The notes below the pieces were generated by a model. The model saw nothing but the letters and a program-made list of their open reading frames with translations. It ran no database searches and was not told the DNA's origin. From the NCBI GenBank assembly GCA_016718565.1, contig JADKCZ010000002.1:496001-560000 (forward strand): 64,000 bases of DNA, read 5' to 3'. The position numbers and the translations under genes were made by a program. The stretch's first letter is position 1. Every line of letters starts with the position of its first letter. The stretch comes from Anaeromyxobacter sp. (lineage in GTDB: Bacteria; Myxococcota; Myxococcia; Myxococcales; Anaeromyxobacteraceae). Below, one piece after another: positions 11,230-20,360 of this stretch.

Positions 11230-12309
11230 TCAACGGGCCGCGCCGCCCGGCCGGGCCGGGTCCGGCTGGCCCAGCTCGAAGATCCGGGCGGCGGCGCCGA
11301 GCAGCGCCTCGCCCTCCCCGCCGACGCCGTGCCGGGCGGAGCGGGCCGCCTCCTCGGCGACGATCCGCTCGGCGTCGGCCACCGCGGCGGAGCGGTCCGA
11401 CTGGGCGGCGCGCATCACCCGGTCGAGATCGTCCACGTCGCACAGGTAGACCCCCTCCAGGGCGCCGGTGGCCGCCGGGATGGCGCGGGGCACCGCCAGG
11501 TCCACCAGCACCAGCGGCCTGCGGCGCCTGGCCATGAGGGCCGCCGCCCCCACCTTCGCCAGCTCGGGCGGCGCCACCGGCGTGGCCGAGACCACCACGT
11601 CGGCCAGCACCAGCTCGCCGAGGAGCTGGTCCAGCCCGCCGTGGCGCCCGCCCACCAGGCGGGCCAGGGCCTCGGCCTTGCCGGGCGTCCGGTTGAGCAC
11701 CGTCACCTGGGCACCCTGGGCGGCCAGGTGCTGCGCCGAGAGGCGCGCCATCTCGCCGGCGCCCAGCACCAGCACCCGCCGCGTGGCCAGGGCGCCGACG
11801 ACCTTCTCGGCCAGCGCGGCCACGGCGTGGCCCCAGGAGACGCCGGCCCGCCCCAGGGCGGTCTCGCTCCGCACCCGCCTGGCCGCCGCCAGGGCCCGCG
11901 ACACCAGCCCGGTCAGCTCCTTGCCGGCCGCACCCGCGGCCACGGCCCGGGCCAGGGCCTGCTTCACCTGGCCCAGGATCTGCGGCTCCCCCAGGATGGC
12001 CGACTCGAGGCTGGCGGCCACCCGCACCAGGTGCGTGAAGGCGGCCGCGCCGTGCCGCTCGAAGAGCGGGAGGTCCCGGCCGTCCCCGGCGGACAGGGCC
12101 GTGCGCAGCGCGGCCCCCGCCACCGCCGGGAAGCGGGTGGTGGCGTAGACCTCCACCCGGCAGCAGGTGGAGAGCACCATCACCTCCTCCACGCCGTCGA
12201 GCGCCGCCCACCCCTCGAGCGCGGCGGCCAGGTCAGCATCGGCGAGCGCGAGGACCTCACGATCCTCGACGGTCGCCACCCTTCGGTTGAGGCCGACGGC
12301 GACGAGCAC
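11230..12309 (-). CDS. hemA: Glutamyl-tRNA reductase
   Basis: 359 residues from GTG 12309, which has AAGGAG 8 nt upstream; the longer ORF start at 12348 is less likely. The catalytic region STCCRVEVY (Cys49, where most enzymes read STCNR) and the signature ESAILGEPQILGQVK are present, followed by the NADPH-binding core (VLVLGAGEMARLSAQHL) and LAVPRAI. The enzyme reduces Glu-tRNA to glutamate-1-semialdehyde, the committed step to heme. It is shorter than usual (about 420), lacking much of the C-terminal dimerisation domain. It is first in the order hemA, heme-motif kinase, NtrC regulator, and diverges from a 17-heme cytochrome operon, which suggests heme supply is coordinated with cytochrome synthesis. 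Confidence 0.9.
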   Translation of the reverse strand: MLVAVGLNRRVATVEDREVLALADADLAAALEGWAALDGVEEVMVLSTCCRVEVYATTRFPAVAGAALRTALSAGDGRDLPLFERHGAAAFTHLVRVAASLESAILGEPQILGQVKQALARAVAAGAAGKELTGLVSRALAAARRVRSETALGRAGVSWGHAVAALAEKVVGALATRRVLVLGAGEMARLSAQHLAAQGAQVTVLNRTPGKAEALARLVGGRHGGLDQLLGELVLADVVVSATPVAPPELAKVGAAALMARRRRPLVLVDLAVPRAIPAATGALEGVYLCDVDDLDRVMRAAQSDRSAAVADAERIVAEEAARSARHGVGGEGEALLGAAARIFELGQPDPARPGGAAR

Positions 12310-12397
12310 GGGTGCTCCTTGGTGAGGGCTTTCCCGCTGGAGGAGCAAGCCGCGTGCCTCGCCCGAGGTCGCCAGATTCCTCAGGACACCCGGGTCA

Positions 12398-12420
12398 AAT
12401 CACGCAACTGATGCGCGATT
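12398..12420. repeat. Imperfect inverted repeat in the hemA/cytochrome divergent region
   Basis: AATCACGC and GCGCGATT with a 7-nt spacer form a near-dyad about 170 bp upstream of the sigma-54 promoter at 12568. That is a plausible distance for an enhancer site of the NtrC-type regulator. The assignment is positional only. The rest of the 334-bp region 12310-12643 holds the promoter and otherwise nothing recognised. Confidence 0.35.
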
Positions 12421-12567
12421 TGCCCAACGGCGCGCCCGGGCGCGAAAGGCCTGCACGCGGCGGAGCGTGGGACACGCCACCGAAAAATACCCCAGAAATT
12501 CCGCCGAACCCGCGGATCGGGAGCCGCCAACTTCCTCCGGTCGCCCCCGCGGCCCTGCCGGGACTTG

Positions 12568-12585
12568 TCGGCACCGGGTTTGCAC
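12568..12585 (+). promoter_or_regulatory. Strong sigma-54 promoter of the cytochrome/outer-membrane operon
   Basis: TCGGCACCGGGTTTGCAC matches the sigma-54 consensus at essentially all key positions: GGCAC (GG at 12570-12571), five bases, TTTGCA (GC at 12582-12583), with 12-nt GG-to-GC spacing. Predicted start is near 12595, giving a leader of about 49 nt to GTG 12644. Confidence 0.8.
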
Positions 12586-12643
12586 CATGGCCGCGGCACA
12601 ACGCCACCAGCCCCTGGTCATTGCCGGACGGAGAGAAGAATCC

Positions 12644-14311
12644 GTGTACGCGAGATCTGTCGAGAGCCCCAGCCGATGCCGCTCCTCGCGCTTCGCGCTC
12701 GCCGCGTGCGCCCTCGCGCTCCTGTCCGGCGCCCTCGTCGCCCAGGCCCAGGGAGCCACCGAGACGCCGGCCAGGCCAGCCCAGGCGACCGGAGGCGCGC
12801 CCGTCGAGCGGTGCACCACCTGCCACGCCGCCGTCACGGCCAAGCGGTTCATCCACCCGTCGCTGCTCAAGAACGAGTGCACCGCCTGCCATCGGGCCCA
12901 GGCGGGCCAGCAAGGGAAGTGCCGGTCGCAGTCCGCCTCCAAGTGGGCGCTGGTCCGGACCGAGCCCGACCTCTGCTACGGCTGCCACAAGCGGATGGAC
13001 CAGTCCAAGTCGGTGCACACCGCGGTGCGTCAGGGCAGCTGCCTCTCCTGCCACGCCCCCCACGGCTCCGACCAGCCCAAGCTGCTCACCGCCCCGCGCG
13101 AGAAGCTCTGCTTCGACTGCCACGACCTCGACCCGCTCCTCTCCAAGGCGGTGCGGCACGCCCCGGTGGCCGAGGGGCGCTGCCTCGACTGCCACGACGC
13201 CCACGGCAGCGACCAGCCCAACGCCCTGACCGGCAGCGGCACGGCCTTCTGCCAGAAGTGCCACGACCCCAAGGCCCCCACCGGCCGGGGCGCGGTGGGG
13301 CCGAACTTCCGGGTGGACCTGGCCAAGGCGGTGGTCCACAAGGCCATCACCAAGAAGGACGACTGCGCCGCCTGCCACGACCTCGGCCACTCCAGCGACC
13401 ACCTGAAGCTCCTCAAGAAGAGCCCGGTGGACCTCTGCAACGGCTGCCACGAGCGCCAGGACAAGGCCAGGTTCCCGCACACGGCCGTGGTGGCCGGCGA
13501 CTGCGCGACCTGCCACGATCCGCACGCCTCCGACCAGCCCAAGCTGCTCTCCAAGCCGACCAGCGCCGCCACCTGCTTCCAGTGCCACCAGGACGACCTG
13601 ACGGGCCGGCGGGTCATCCACAAGCCCATCGAGAAGGGCTGCGACCAGTGCCACCTGTCGCACGGCGGCCCGGCGCGCAGCCTGCTCAAGGGCGGCGAGG
13701 GCAAGCAGCACTGCTACGTCTGCCACCAGACCCCGGTGGACTCGGGCAAGGTGAAGCACGCCGCCCTGGAGCGCTACGGCTGCACCGGGTGCCACGATCC
13801 GCACGGCACCGCCAACCGCTTCCTGGTGGGCAAGAAGACCAACGACCTGTGCGGCGCCTGCCACGAGGGCCAGCGCGACGGAAAGCACGTCACCGCCATC
13901 ATGCCTCGCGGCCACGTGGTGGGTGGCAACCTCAACGACCCCCGCAAGCCCGACCGGCCCTTCAGCTGCGCCAGCTGCCACAACCCACACGGCTCGGACA
14001 ACGCCAAGCTGTTCTACTTCGGCGCCACCCCGATGGAGTCGTGCGACGGCTGCCACGGCGACAAGAGCGGCAAGCACCCCGAGCTGAAGAACATCGTGGC
14101 GCGGGCCAAGCGGTCGGCGCCGGCCGGCGGCGAGAGCGGCGCGGCGGGCGCGGGCGGCGCGGGGTCCGGCGGCGCCGGGGCGGGTGGCGCCGGGTCGGGC
14201 GGTGCGGGCTCCGGCGGCGCGGGCTCCGGCGGTGCGGGGTCGGGCGGCGGCGCCGGCAGCGGCTCCGGTTCGGGCGCTGGCGGCGGTGACACGGACGAGG
14301 TCCGGCGGTGA
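12644..14311 (+). CDS. 17-heme c-type cytochrome, secreted
   Basis: 555 residues from GTG 12644, chosen because GGAGAG lies just upstream and a signal peptide follows (basic start, then ALAACALALLSGALVAQAQG). I count 17 CXXCH motifs from CTTCH to CDGCH. Many are in the doubled-CXXCH pattern with the phrase CHxPHGSDQPKLL recurring (for example CLSCHAPHGSDQPKLL), typical of doubled-CXXCH-domain proteins that bind hemes in stacked pairs. The last 50 or so residues are a Gly/Ala/Ser low-complexity tail, perhaps a flexible surface anchor. It is the first gene of a sigma-54-driven operon and overlaps the PPIase gene by 4 nt (GTGA). Likely a periplasmic or surface electron carrier. Confidence 0.95.
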   Translation: MYARSVESPSRCRSSRFALAACALALLSGALVAQAQGATETPARPAQATGGAPVERCTTCHAAVTAKRFIHPSLLKNECTACHRAQAGQQGKCRSQSASKWALVRTEPDLCYGCHKRMDQSKSVHTAVRQGSCLSCHAPHGSDQPKLLTAPREKLCFDCHDLDPLLSKAVRHAPVAEGRCLDCHDAHGSDQPNALTGSGTAFCQKCHDPKAPTGRGAVGPNFRVDLAKAVVHKAITKKDDCAACHDLGHSSDHLKLLKKSPVDLCNGCHERQDKARFPHTAVVAGDCATCHDPHASDQPKLLSKPTSAATCFQCHQDDLTGRRVIHKPIEKGCDQCHLSHGGPARSLLKGGEGKQHCYVCHQTPVDSGKVKHAALERYGCTGCHDPHGTANRFLVGKKTNDLCGACHEGQRDGKHVTAIMPRGHVVGGNLNDPRKPDRPFSCASCHNPHGSDNAKLFYFGATPMESCDGCHGDKSGKHPELKNIVARAKRSAPAGGESGAAGAGGAGSGGAGAGGAGSGGAGSGGAGSGGAGSGGGAGSGSGSGAGGGDTDEVRR

Positions 14312-15510
14312 TCCCGGCAGCCCTGGTGGTGGCGCTGCTGGCCCAGGCCGGCGGCGACGAGGTGGTCGCGCGGGTCGGCGAGGTGGCCATCACGGCCGCC
14401 GAGGTGCGGGAGCGCGCGGCCCGGCCGCGGCCGCCCAAGGTCCCGCAGCCGCGGCCCGCCGAGCTGCTGGCCGCGCTGGTCGACGACGTGATCCTGGCCG
14501 CCGAGGGGCGGCGCACCGGCGTGGCGGAGCGCTTCGTGGTGCGGGTCTCGCTGGAGACGGCCCGCCGCCAGATCCTGGGCGACGCCTTCGTGGAGCAGGA
14601 GATCGCCGCCGCCTTCAAGCCCACCGAGGCCCAGCTGCGCGAGCTGTTCCACCAGCGCGAGGACGCCGTCAAGACGGTGGTCCTCACCTACACCACCCCC
14701 GCCGAGGCCCAGGCGGCCCTGGACCGCCTGCGCGCCGGCGCCGACCTCACGGCCGAGGCGGCCCGCTCGCTCGACCCCCGCGCCGCCACCGCCTCCACCG
14801 GCCCCACGGGTGGCCTGCTCCTGCGCGGCCAGCTCGATCCGGCGCTGGCCGCGGTGGTCTTCTCCGGACCGCTCGACACCTGGGTGGGCCCGATCAAGCT
14901 GGCGCTCGGCCACGCGGTGGCCCGGACCTCGGCCCGCAGCCTCGGCGAGGAGGCCACCTTCCTGGCCCGCCGCGAGTCCATCGCCCGCTACGCCCGGCAG
15001 CGCTACACCGAGGAGGCCAAGGCCCACTTCGTCTCCAAGCAGCGCGCCAAGGCGGGCGCGGTGGTCGACGAGGCCTTCCTCAAGCGCACCGAGCGGCGCA
15101 TCGAGGGGACCCCGGCCGAGATGGACCACGTGGTGGCCACCGTCAACGGCAAGCCCTTCCGCTACGGCGAGCTGGCGCTGGCAGTCGCCTCCTTCGCCGG
15201 GGGGTCGGGGGGCGGCCACCTGACCGGCCCGACCCTGAAGACCCAGCTGGCCTGGCGCGAGATCGACGCCCGGCTGCTGGCCGACCTGGCCGTGGCCAAG
15301 GGGCGCGACCGCGACCCCGCCACCCGCGCCCTGCTGGAGCGCGCCGAGCGCGAGATCCTGGCGGCCGCCACCCGCGACCAGCTGGCGTCGGCGGCCCGCT
15401 CGGCCGCGGAGCGCCAGGCCACCGTGCAGGCCGCCACCCAGGCGCTGCGCCGCGGAGCCACCATCACCATCGACGAGGCCGCCCTGGCCCGCGCCGTCCC
15501 GGGGACCTGA
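14308..15510 (+). CDS. Periplasmic parvulin-type peptidyl-prolyl isomerase / SurA-like chaperone
   Basis: 400 residues, GTG start overlapping the cytochrome stop. A short hydrophobic leader (MIPAALVVALLAQAGG) is followed by the SurA-like N-terminal module VVARVGEVAITAAEVRERA and by a parvulin-like region (about 125-205; LTYTTPAEAQAALDRLRAGADL, GLLLRGQLDPAL). A second SurA-like segment comes later (ATVNGKPFRYGELALAVASF). The parvulin active-site residues are not well conserved, so it may be mainly a chaperone. Its position between a multiheme cytochrome and an outer-membrane barrel suggests it assists folding of those exported proteins. Confidence 0.8.
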   Translation: MIPAALVVALLAQAGGDEVVARVGEVAITAAEVRERAARPRPPKVPQPRPAELLAALVDDVILAAEGRRTGVAERFVVRVSLETARRQILGDAFVEQEIAAAFKPTEAQLRELFHQREDAVKTVVLTYTTPAEAQAALDRLRAGADLTAEAARSLDPRAATASTGPTGGLLLRGQLDPALAAVVFSGPLDTWVGPIKLALGHAVARTSARSLGEEATFLARRESIARYARQRYTEEAKAHFVSKQRAKAGAVVDEAFLKRTERRIEGTPAEMDHVVATVNGKPFRYGELALAVASFAGGSGGGHLTGPTLKTQLAWREIDARLLADLAVAKGRDRDPATRALLERAEREILAAATRDQLASAARSAAERQATVQAATQALRRGATITIDEAALARAVPGT

Positions 15511-15515
15511 TCGCC

Positions 15516-16160
15516 ATGGGCCGCCGACTCCACCACGCCCCGCCAGCCACGCCGCCCCTGTGGGCCGGCGCCCCCGCGGCCGCCCCGGCCCAGCCGTCGC
15601 TCGTGGACCCGACCTTCCCGCCGGGCGCTCCGCCGGAGCCGCTGGCGCTGCCCACCGCCGAGGACGCGCCCGGCCGCAAGGCCGCCGCTCCGGACGCGGC
15701 GCCGCGCCGCGCCAGCCTCCACGAGATCAAGGGCCCGGGCGGCTCGCTGACGCTGCGGCGCGAGGACGAGGCGGCGGTGGACCTCATCATGCTGGTGGAG
15801 GGTGAGACCAGCGGCCGCGACCTCGGGGACGTGCTGGAGAAGTTCGGGCGCTCGCGCAGCACCTACTACGAGAAGCTGCGCCGCTTCCGGCAGGGAGGCC
15901 TGGAGGGGCTCCTGGCCCGGCCGCCGGGTCCGCGAAGCCCGTGGCGCCGGCCCATCGAGGTGGTCCGCTTCATCGTGACCACCCGCCTGCGCCACCCGGA
16001 CCGCACCGCGGCCGCCATCGCCGAGGACCTGGGCCGCCTGGGCCACTCGGTGTCGGTCCGCAGCGTGGAGCGCACCCTGTCGCAGTTCGGCCTGACGCGC
16101 GCGCCGGCCAGGGTGGCCGTGCCCGGCGAGCGCTCCACCGGCGGCGGGGTGACCGAGTGA
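15516..16160 (+). CDS. Helix-turn-helix protein (winged-helix, transposase-N-terminus-like)
   Basis: 214 residues from ATG 15516. The first 65 residues are Pro/Ala-rich and probably disordered. The rest carries two HTH-like units: VDLIMLVEGETSGRDLGDVL with GRSRSTYYEKLRRFRQGGLEGL, and TAAAIAEDLGRLGHSVSVRSVERTL. This resembles the DNA-binding half of IS481/IS630-type transposases, but no catalytic DDE domain follows. It sits inside the operon, 5 nt after the PPIase stop and overlapping the next start by 4 nt. It is probably an operon-encoded regulator or a domesticated transposase fragment; no direct evidence favours one. Confidence 0.65.
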   Translation: MGRRLHHAPPATPPLWAGAPAAAPAQPSLVDPTFPPGAPPEPLALPTAEDAPGRKAAAPDAAPRRASLHEIKGPGGSLTLRREDEAAVDLIMLVEGETSGRDLGDVLEKFGRSRSTYYEKLRRFRQGGLEGLLARPPGPRSPWRRPIEVVRFIVTTRLRHPDRTAAAIAEDLGRLGHSVSVRSVERTLSQFGLTRAPARVAVPGERSTGGGVTE

Positions 16161-18589
16161 GCCGGAGCCCGGTCACGCTGGCGCTCGGCCTGCTCCTGGC
16201 GCTGCCCGCCGCGGCGGCGCAGTTCCCCGCCCGCAGCGCCGAGTCCGGCCTGCTCGACGTCCCGGACGCCGAGGTGGCGGAGCCCGGCAGCGGCCTGCTC
16301 GGCGCCGAGCTGCGCTTCGACCGGTACCCCGGCCAGCCCTCCGACTTCGGCCCCCTGCCCCTCTACGTCGTGGCCGGCCTGGGCCGGTCGCTCGAGGCCG
16401 GCCTCTCCATGCGCGAGTGGGGCCAGCCCGGCGACCCCCGCCCGGCCCGCCTCACCTTCGGCTTCGCCACCAAGCTGCAGCTGCTGGCCCCGCGCGGCGG
16501 CCTCCCCGGGGTGGCGGTGGACGCCTCGCTCGACCGGTTCAACGCCGACGCCGTGGGCGGCGCGCGCCTGCTGCTCTCCACCCGGGCCGACGCCCGCCTC
16601 CGCCTGGCCGCCTTCGCCGGCGCCGAGACCGAGCCCGGCCGCCTCGGCGGGGTGGGCGCCACCTACGGCGCCGCCCTGGCCGTGAAGACCGCCCCCACCT
16701 TCGAGGTGGTGGGCGAGGCCCTGGGTGGCCCGCGCGGCGCCAACCTGGGGCTCGGCCTGCGCTGGAGCGCCAGGCCCACGGTCGGCCTGCAGCTCGGCCT
16801 GAACTACTTCCCCGAGGACCAGGCCTTCCGCGTCAGCCTGGGCGTGGCCCTCTCGCCGGTGCGCGCCCCCGCGCCCGCCGCCCGCCTCGAGCCGGCGGCG
16901 GCGCCCGTCCAGGCGGAGGAGGCCCCCATGGTGGCCTACGCCGAGGACCGCCCCCGCTTCCGCCTGCGCATCCCGACCTTCGGCCCGGACCTGCTGGGCC
17001 AGCCCCGCCACCAGCAGCACGCCCCGTACGCCCCGCCCCTGGCCGCCGCCGGCGCCCCGCCGCGCCTGGCCGCCCCGCCGCGCGCCGGGGTCGTCACCGC
17101 CGGCGACCTGGCCGAGTCGCAACTGCGCGAGCAGGAGGCCCTGGCCGACACCCGCCTGCGCTCGCTGCGCACCGGCGACGACGGCCTGGCCGGCCGCGAG
17201 CAGGCCGCCCAGGCCGCGACGCGGCTGCTGGCCGAGCGCGCCGAGGCCCTCACCGCCCGCGAGCAGCAGCTCGACGCCCGCGAGAAGCGCATCCAGCTGC
17301 GCGGCGTGCCCACCCAGGCGCAGCGCGCCCTCGAGTCGCAGGAGGCGCAGCTCTCCGCCGCCGAGCGGCAGCTGGCCGCCACCGAGCGCGGCTTCGCGCC
17401 GACGCTCGACGCCGCCCTGGGCAGCGAGCGCGACGCCGCCGGCCGCGAGCAGGCCGAGCGCTCCGAGCGCGAGCGGCTGTCGGCCCTGGCCGGCCTCGAG
17501 AAGGCCAAGCCCCGGCAGCTCGAGCTGCGCCGCCAGGCCCTGGCCGCGGCCCGGCGCATCGCCGCGGCCGCCGAGGCCCGCCTGCTCGCCAAGGGCGAGC
17601 GCGTCGACGCCCTCGAGAAGCAGGTGGCCACCCGGACCGAGCGCCTCGACACCTGGCGCCGCCGGGTCGACGCGCGCACCGCCAGGCTGGACCTGATGGA
17701 GCAGCGCGCCGAGGAGCAGCGGCGCGGCGTGGCGGCCGCTCCCGCCCTCCCGCCCGCCGTCCCGGCCCTGCCCGGGGCGCCCAAGGATCGCGCCGTCTTC
17801 GTGATGGTGGTGAAGTCGCCGACCGCCATCATGAAGGAGCCCGTCGCCCGGGCGCCCGGCGCCCCCGAGCGCCGCGAGGCGGTGCACCCCGGCGTGGCCG
17901 TCGAGAAGGCCGTGGCGGCCGCCACCGTGGTCACCTTCACCTCGCCCACCAGCCAGCTCTCCGAGCTGGACCGGGAGGCCATCGACGCCATCGCCCGCCT
18001 GGCGGCGCGCGAGGGGACCGAGGTGCTCATCTGGGCCCGCGCCAAGGACGCCAGCCTGATGTCCGAGGCCATCCGGCGCTCCGAGGAGCTGAAGAGCTAC
18101 GTCATCACCACGGGCAAGCTGTCGCCGCGCCAGGTGGTGACCCGCATCACCACCCGCCCCGGCGCCCAGGGCGTCGACGTGGTGGTGTCGGCCCTGCGCG
18201 AGGGCAGCCGCACCGCCCCGCCGGCCCAGCCCGCCGCACCCGCCCCGACCGGCGGCGCCCCGGCGCCCCTGGCCGACAAGCTGGGCAGCAGCGAGACCAC
18301 CCGCCGCCGCATCCGCGACGCCGTGGTGGCGGTGCAGCCCTCCATCGAGGCCTGCGTCTCCGATCAGATGATCCGGCGCAGCCTGAAGAGCGCCGACGGC
18401 ACCCTGCGGCTCACCGTGAGCGCGCAGGGCCGGGTCACCGAGGTGACGGCCGGGTCCGGCCCGCTCAGCGGCCCCGAGCTCGACGAGTGCCTCCGTCAGG
18501 CCTCGGCGGCCTGGATCTTCCCGCCGGCCGACACCGACTACGAGGTGTCGGTCCCGGTCACCGTCGTCGGCGCTGGAGCGAAGAAATGA
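16157..18589 (+). CDS. Large envelope protein: beta-rich N-terminus, coiled coil, OmpA-like and AgmX/PglI-like C-terminus
   Basis: 810 residues from GTG 16157 (GTGA overlap). A signal peptide (VTLALGLLLALPAAAAQ) is followed by about 220 residues of amphipathic strands typical of a small barrel (YVVAGLGRSLEAGLSMREW, LGLGLRWSARPTVGLQLGLNY). After a Pro/Ala linker comes a long Ala/Glu/Arg coiled-coil region (about 310-545), then an OmpA/MotB-like segment (LSELDREAIDAIARLA, about 595-680), and finally a TonB-C-like domain of the AgmX/PglI type (SADGTLRLTVSAQGRVTEV, 715-805), a class characteristic of myxobacteria. It could tether the outer-membrane conduit to peptidoglycan. The fusion of these modules is unusual. 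Confidence 0.8.
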   Translation: MSRSPVTLALGLLLALPAAAAQFPARSAESGLLDVPDAEVAEPGSGLLGAELRFDRYPGQPSDFGPLPLYVVAGLGRSLEAGLSMREWGQPGDPRPARLTFGFATKLQLLAPRGGLPGVAVDASLDRFNADAVGGARLLLSTRADARLRLAAFAGAETEPGRLGGVGATYGAALAVKTAPTFEVVGEALGGPRGANLGLGLRWSARPTVGLQLGLNYFPEDQAFRVSLGVALSPVRAPAPAARLEPAAAPVQAEEAPMVAYAEDRPRFRLRIPTFGPDLLGQPRHQQHAPYAPPLAAAGAPPRLAAPPRAGVVTAGDLAESQLREQEALADTRLRSLRTGDDGLAGREQAAQAATRLLAERAEALTAREQQLDAREKRIQLRGVPTQAQRALESQEAQLSAAERQLAATERGFAPTLDAALGSERDAAGREQAERSERERLSALAGLEKAKPRQLELRRQALAAARRIAAAAEARLLAKGERVDALEKQVATRTERLDTWRRRVDARTARLDLMEQRAEEQRRGVAAAPALPPAVPALPGAPKDRAVFVMVVKSPTAIMKEPVARAPGAPERREAVHPGVAVEKAVAAATVVTFTSPTSQLSELDREAIDAIARLAAREGTEVLIWARAKDASLMSEAIRRSEELKSYVITTGKLSPRQVVTRITTRPGAQGVDVVVSALREGSRTAPPAQPAAPAPTGGAPAPLADKLGSSETTRRRIRDAVVAVQPSIEACVSDQMIRRSLKSADGTLRLTVSAQGRVTEVTAGSGPLSGPELDECLRQASAAWIFPPADTDYEVSVPVTVVGAGAKK

Positions 18590-20358
18590 GCCGGTCCGCC
18601 ATCCGCCCCACGCTCCCGACCCTGGCCAGGCTGGCCGCCGCGCTGGCGGTGGCCGCCCTGGCCCCGGCGCCCGCCGCGGCCACCGACCTCGTCCTCCGCC
18701 TCGACCTGGGGTACGAGCGGCTCGACGTCTTCACCCCCGGCGCCGAGGCCTCGGCGATGCGGCTCGACTTCGACGTGTCGGCGCTGGCGGCCGGGTACCT
18801 GTTCGCCCCGGGCACGGTGGACTGGAGCCTGGGCGGCCGCTACGACCGGCTGCGCCGCGAGGCCATCGGCGGGGCCACCATGAACGGCACCGGCGTCTCC
18901 TTCCGCGGCCGCGTCGGCCTGCTCAACCGCCCCACCGCCCCGCTCTCGCTCCAGCTGCACGCCTCGCGGGCCAGCGACGACTTCACCACCACCGGCGTGG
19001 CCGAGTCGACCGGCACGCGCCTGGTCACCACCCTGGGCGCCGACGCCACCTACCGCGGGGCCGGGCGGCCCAGCCTGCGCCTGGGGATCGCCTCGGTGGA
19101 GTCGGAGGACACCGGCTTCGGCCGCGGCGTGACCAGCCGCAGCGTGCGCCAGGTGCGGGCCGGCGCCACCCACGGCACGGCCGCCTACTCCTACGTGGTG
19201 GACTACGACGCCCGGCTCTCCACCGGCACCTACGACAACGACAACCACGACACCCACACCGTCTACCTGACGACCTCGGCCAACCTGGGCCCCGGCTTCA
19301 CGGCCATCGCCTCCGACCGCTACTACCTGCGGACGCCCACCCGGCAGGCCCCCACCAACCCGCGCTACGAGGACCACGCCGCCTTCGCCTCGGTGGTCTG
19401 GAGCGGCCCGCAGTCCCTGAGCCGCACCCAGTATCGCTACGGCCACACCACCATCTCGGCCCCCGGCGTGGCCACCCGCGAGCGCATCCGCAACTCGGCC
19501 TTCCAGCAGGTGGAGCACCAGCTGACCGGCGAGCTCCGGCTGATCGGGCTGGTGGACGCCTCGGTGGCCGACGAGCGGCTCGGCGAGGAGGTCCACCGCT
19601 CCTTCGGCGAGTCGCTGACCGGGCTGGCGCGCTGGATCCGGCACGCCGAGCCGTGGGACTTCTTCCTGCAGGGCGGGCCCTCGGTGGGCCTGATCCAGCC
19701 GGACGGCGCCGCCGCCGACACCGGCTTCGGCGGCCAGTTCGAGGCCGGCGCCACCCGCACCTGGCCGGGCCTGCGCGCCGGGCTGCGCTACAGCGCCGGC
19801 TTCCAGCAGAACCTGGGGGCGGTGGGCGGCTGGGCGGCGCGGCAGAGCGTCACCGCCGACGCCGAGCGGACCGCCGGTGACTCCCTCCTGCTGCGGGGCA
19901 GCCTGCAGGCCTCGGCGGATCGGGTGCAGTCGGACCTCTTCGGCGCCGGCGCCAACCGCGTCCTGCAGGCCAACCTGACGGCCGGCTGGCGGCGCTACGA
20001 CCTGACGGTCCAGGCCGGCCTCACCAGCGGCCTGGTGGGCGACCACCCCGACGTGGCCGGCGACGGCCTCTTCATCCCGGCGCCCTACGACGCCCACACC
20101 GGCTACGCCTCGGCCACCTTCCTGGCCCCCGTCCCCGGCGGCTTCGACCTGAGCCTGCGCGCCCGCTACCTCGAGATCCGCAGCCCCGACCGCGAGCGCC
20201 AGTGGGAGACGGGCCTGCTCGGCCGCCTCGGCTGGACGGCCGGCGGCCTGACGGTGTCGGTGGAGGACGAGTACGTCCGGGGTGGCGGCGAGGGCGGCCC
20301 GGCCAGCCAGAACCGGCTCTTCCTGCGGCTGACCCGCACCTTCGGGACCCGCTTCTAG
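18586..20358 (+). CDS. Outer-membrane beta-barrel protein, candidate porin of a cytochrome conduit
   Basis: 590 residues from ATG 18586, overlapping the previous stop (ATGA) with GGAG upstream. A signal peptide ending in APAAATD is followed by repeated amphipathic strands spaced 10-15 residues apart with aromatic ends (VDWSLGGRYDRL, YSYVVDYDARL, LSLRARYLEIRSPD). The final residue is Phe after TRTFGTRF, the classical BAM recognition signature. Size and strand density fit a large barrel of the MtrB/PioB/OmbB size class, although I see no sequence signature proving homology. Flanked by 17-heme and 12-heme cytochromes, it is the best candidate for the barrel that lets hemes cross the outer membrane. 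Confidence 0.82.
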   Translation: MSRSAIRPTLPTLARLAAALAVAALAPAPAAATDLVLRLDLGYERLDVFTPGAEASAMRLDFDVSALAAGYLFAPGTVDWSLGGRYDRLRREAIGGATMNGTGVSFRGRVGLLNRPTAPLSLQLHASRASDDFTTTGVAESTGTRLVTTLGADATYRGAGRPSLRLGIASVESEDTGFGRGVTSRSVRQVRAGATHGTAAYSYVVDYDARLSTGTYDNDNHDTHTVYLTTSANLGPGFTAIASDRYYLRTPTRQAPTNPRYEDHAAFASVVWSGPQSLSRTQYRYGHTTISAPGVATRERIRNSAFQQVEHQLTGELRLIGLVDASVADERLGEEVHRSFGESLTGLARWIRHAEPWDFFLQGGPSVGLIQPDGAAADTGFGGQFEAGATRTWPGLRAGLRYSAGFQQNLGAVGGWAARQSVTADAERTAGDSLLLRGSLQASADRVQSDLFGAGANRVLQANLTAGWRRYDLTVQAGLTSGLVGDHPDVAGDGLFIPAPYDAHTGYASATFLAPVPGGFDLSLRARYLEIRSPDRERQWETGLLGRLGWTAGGLTVSVEDEYVRGGGEGGPASQNRLFLRLTRTFGTRF

Positions 20359-20360
20359 GC

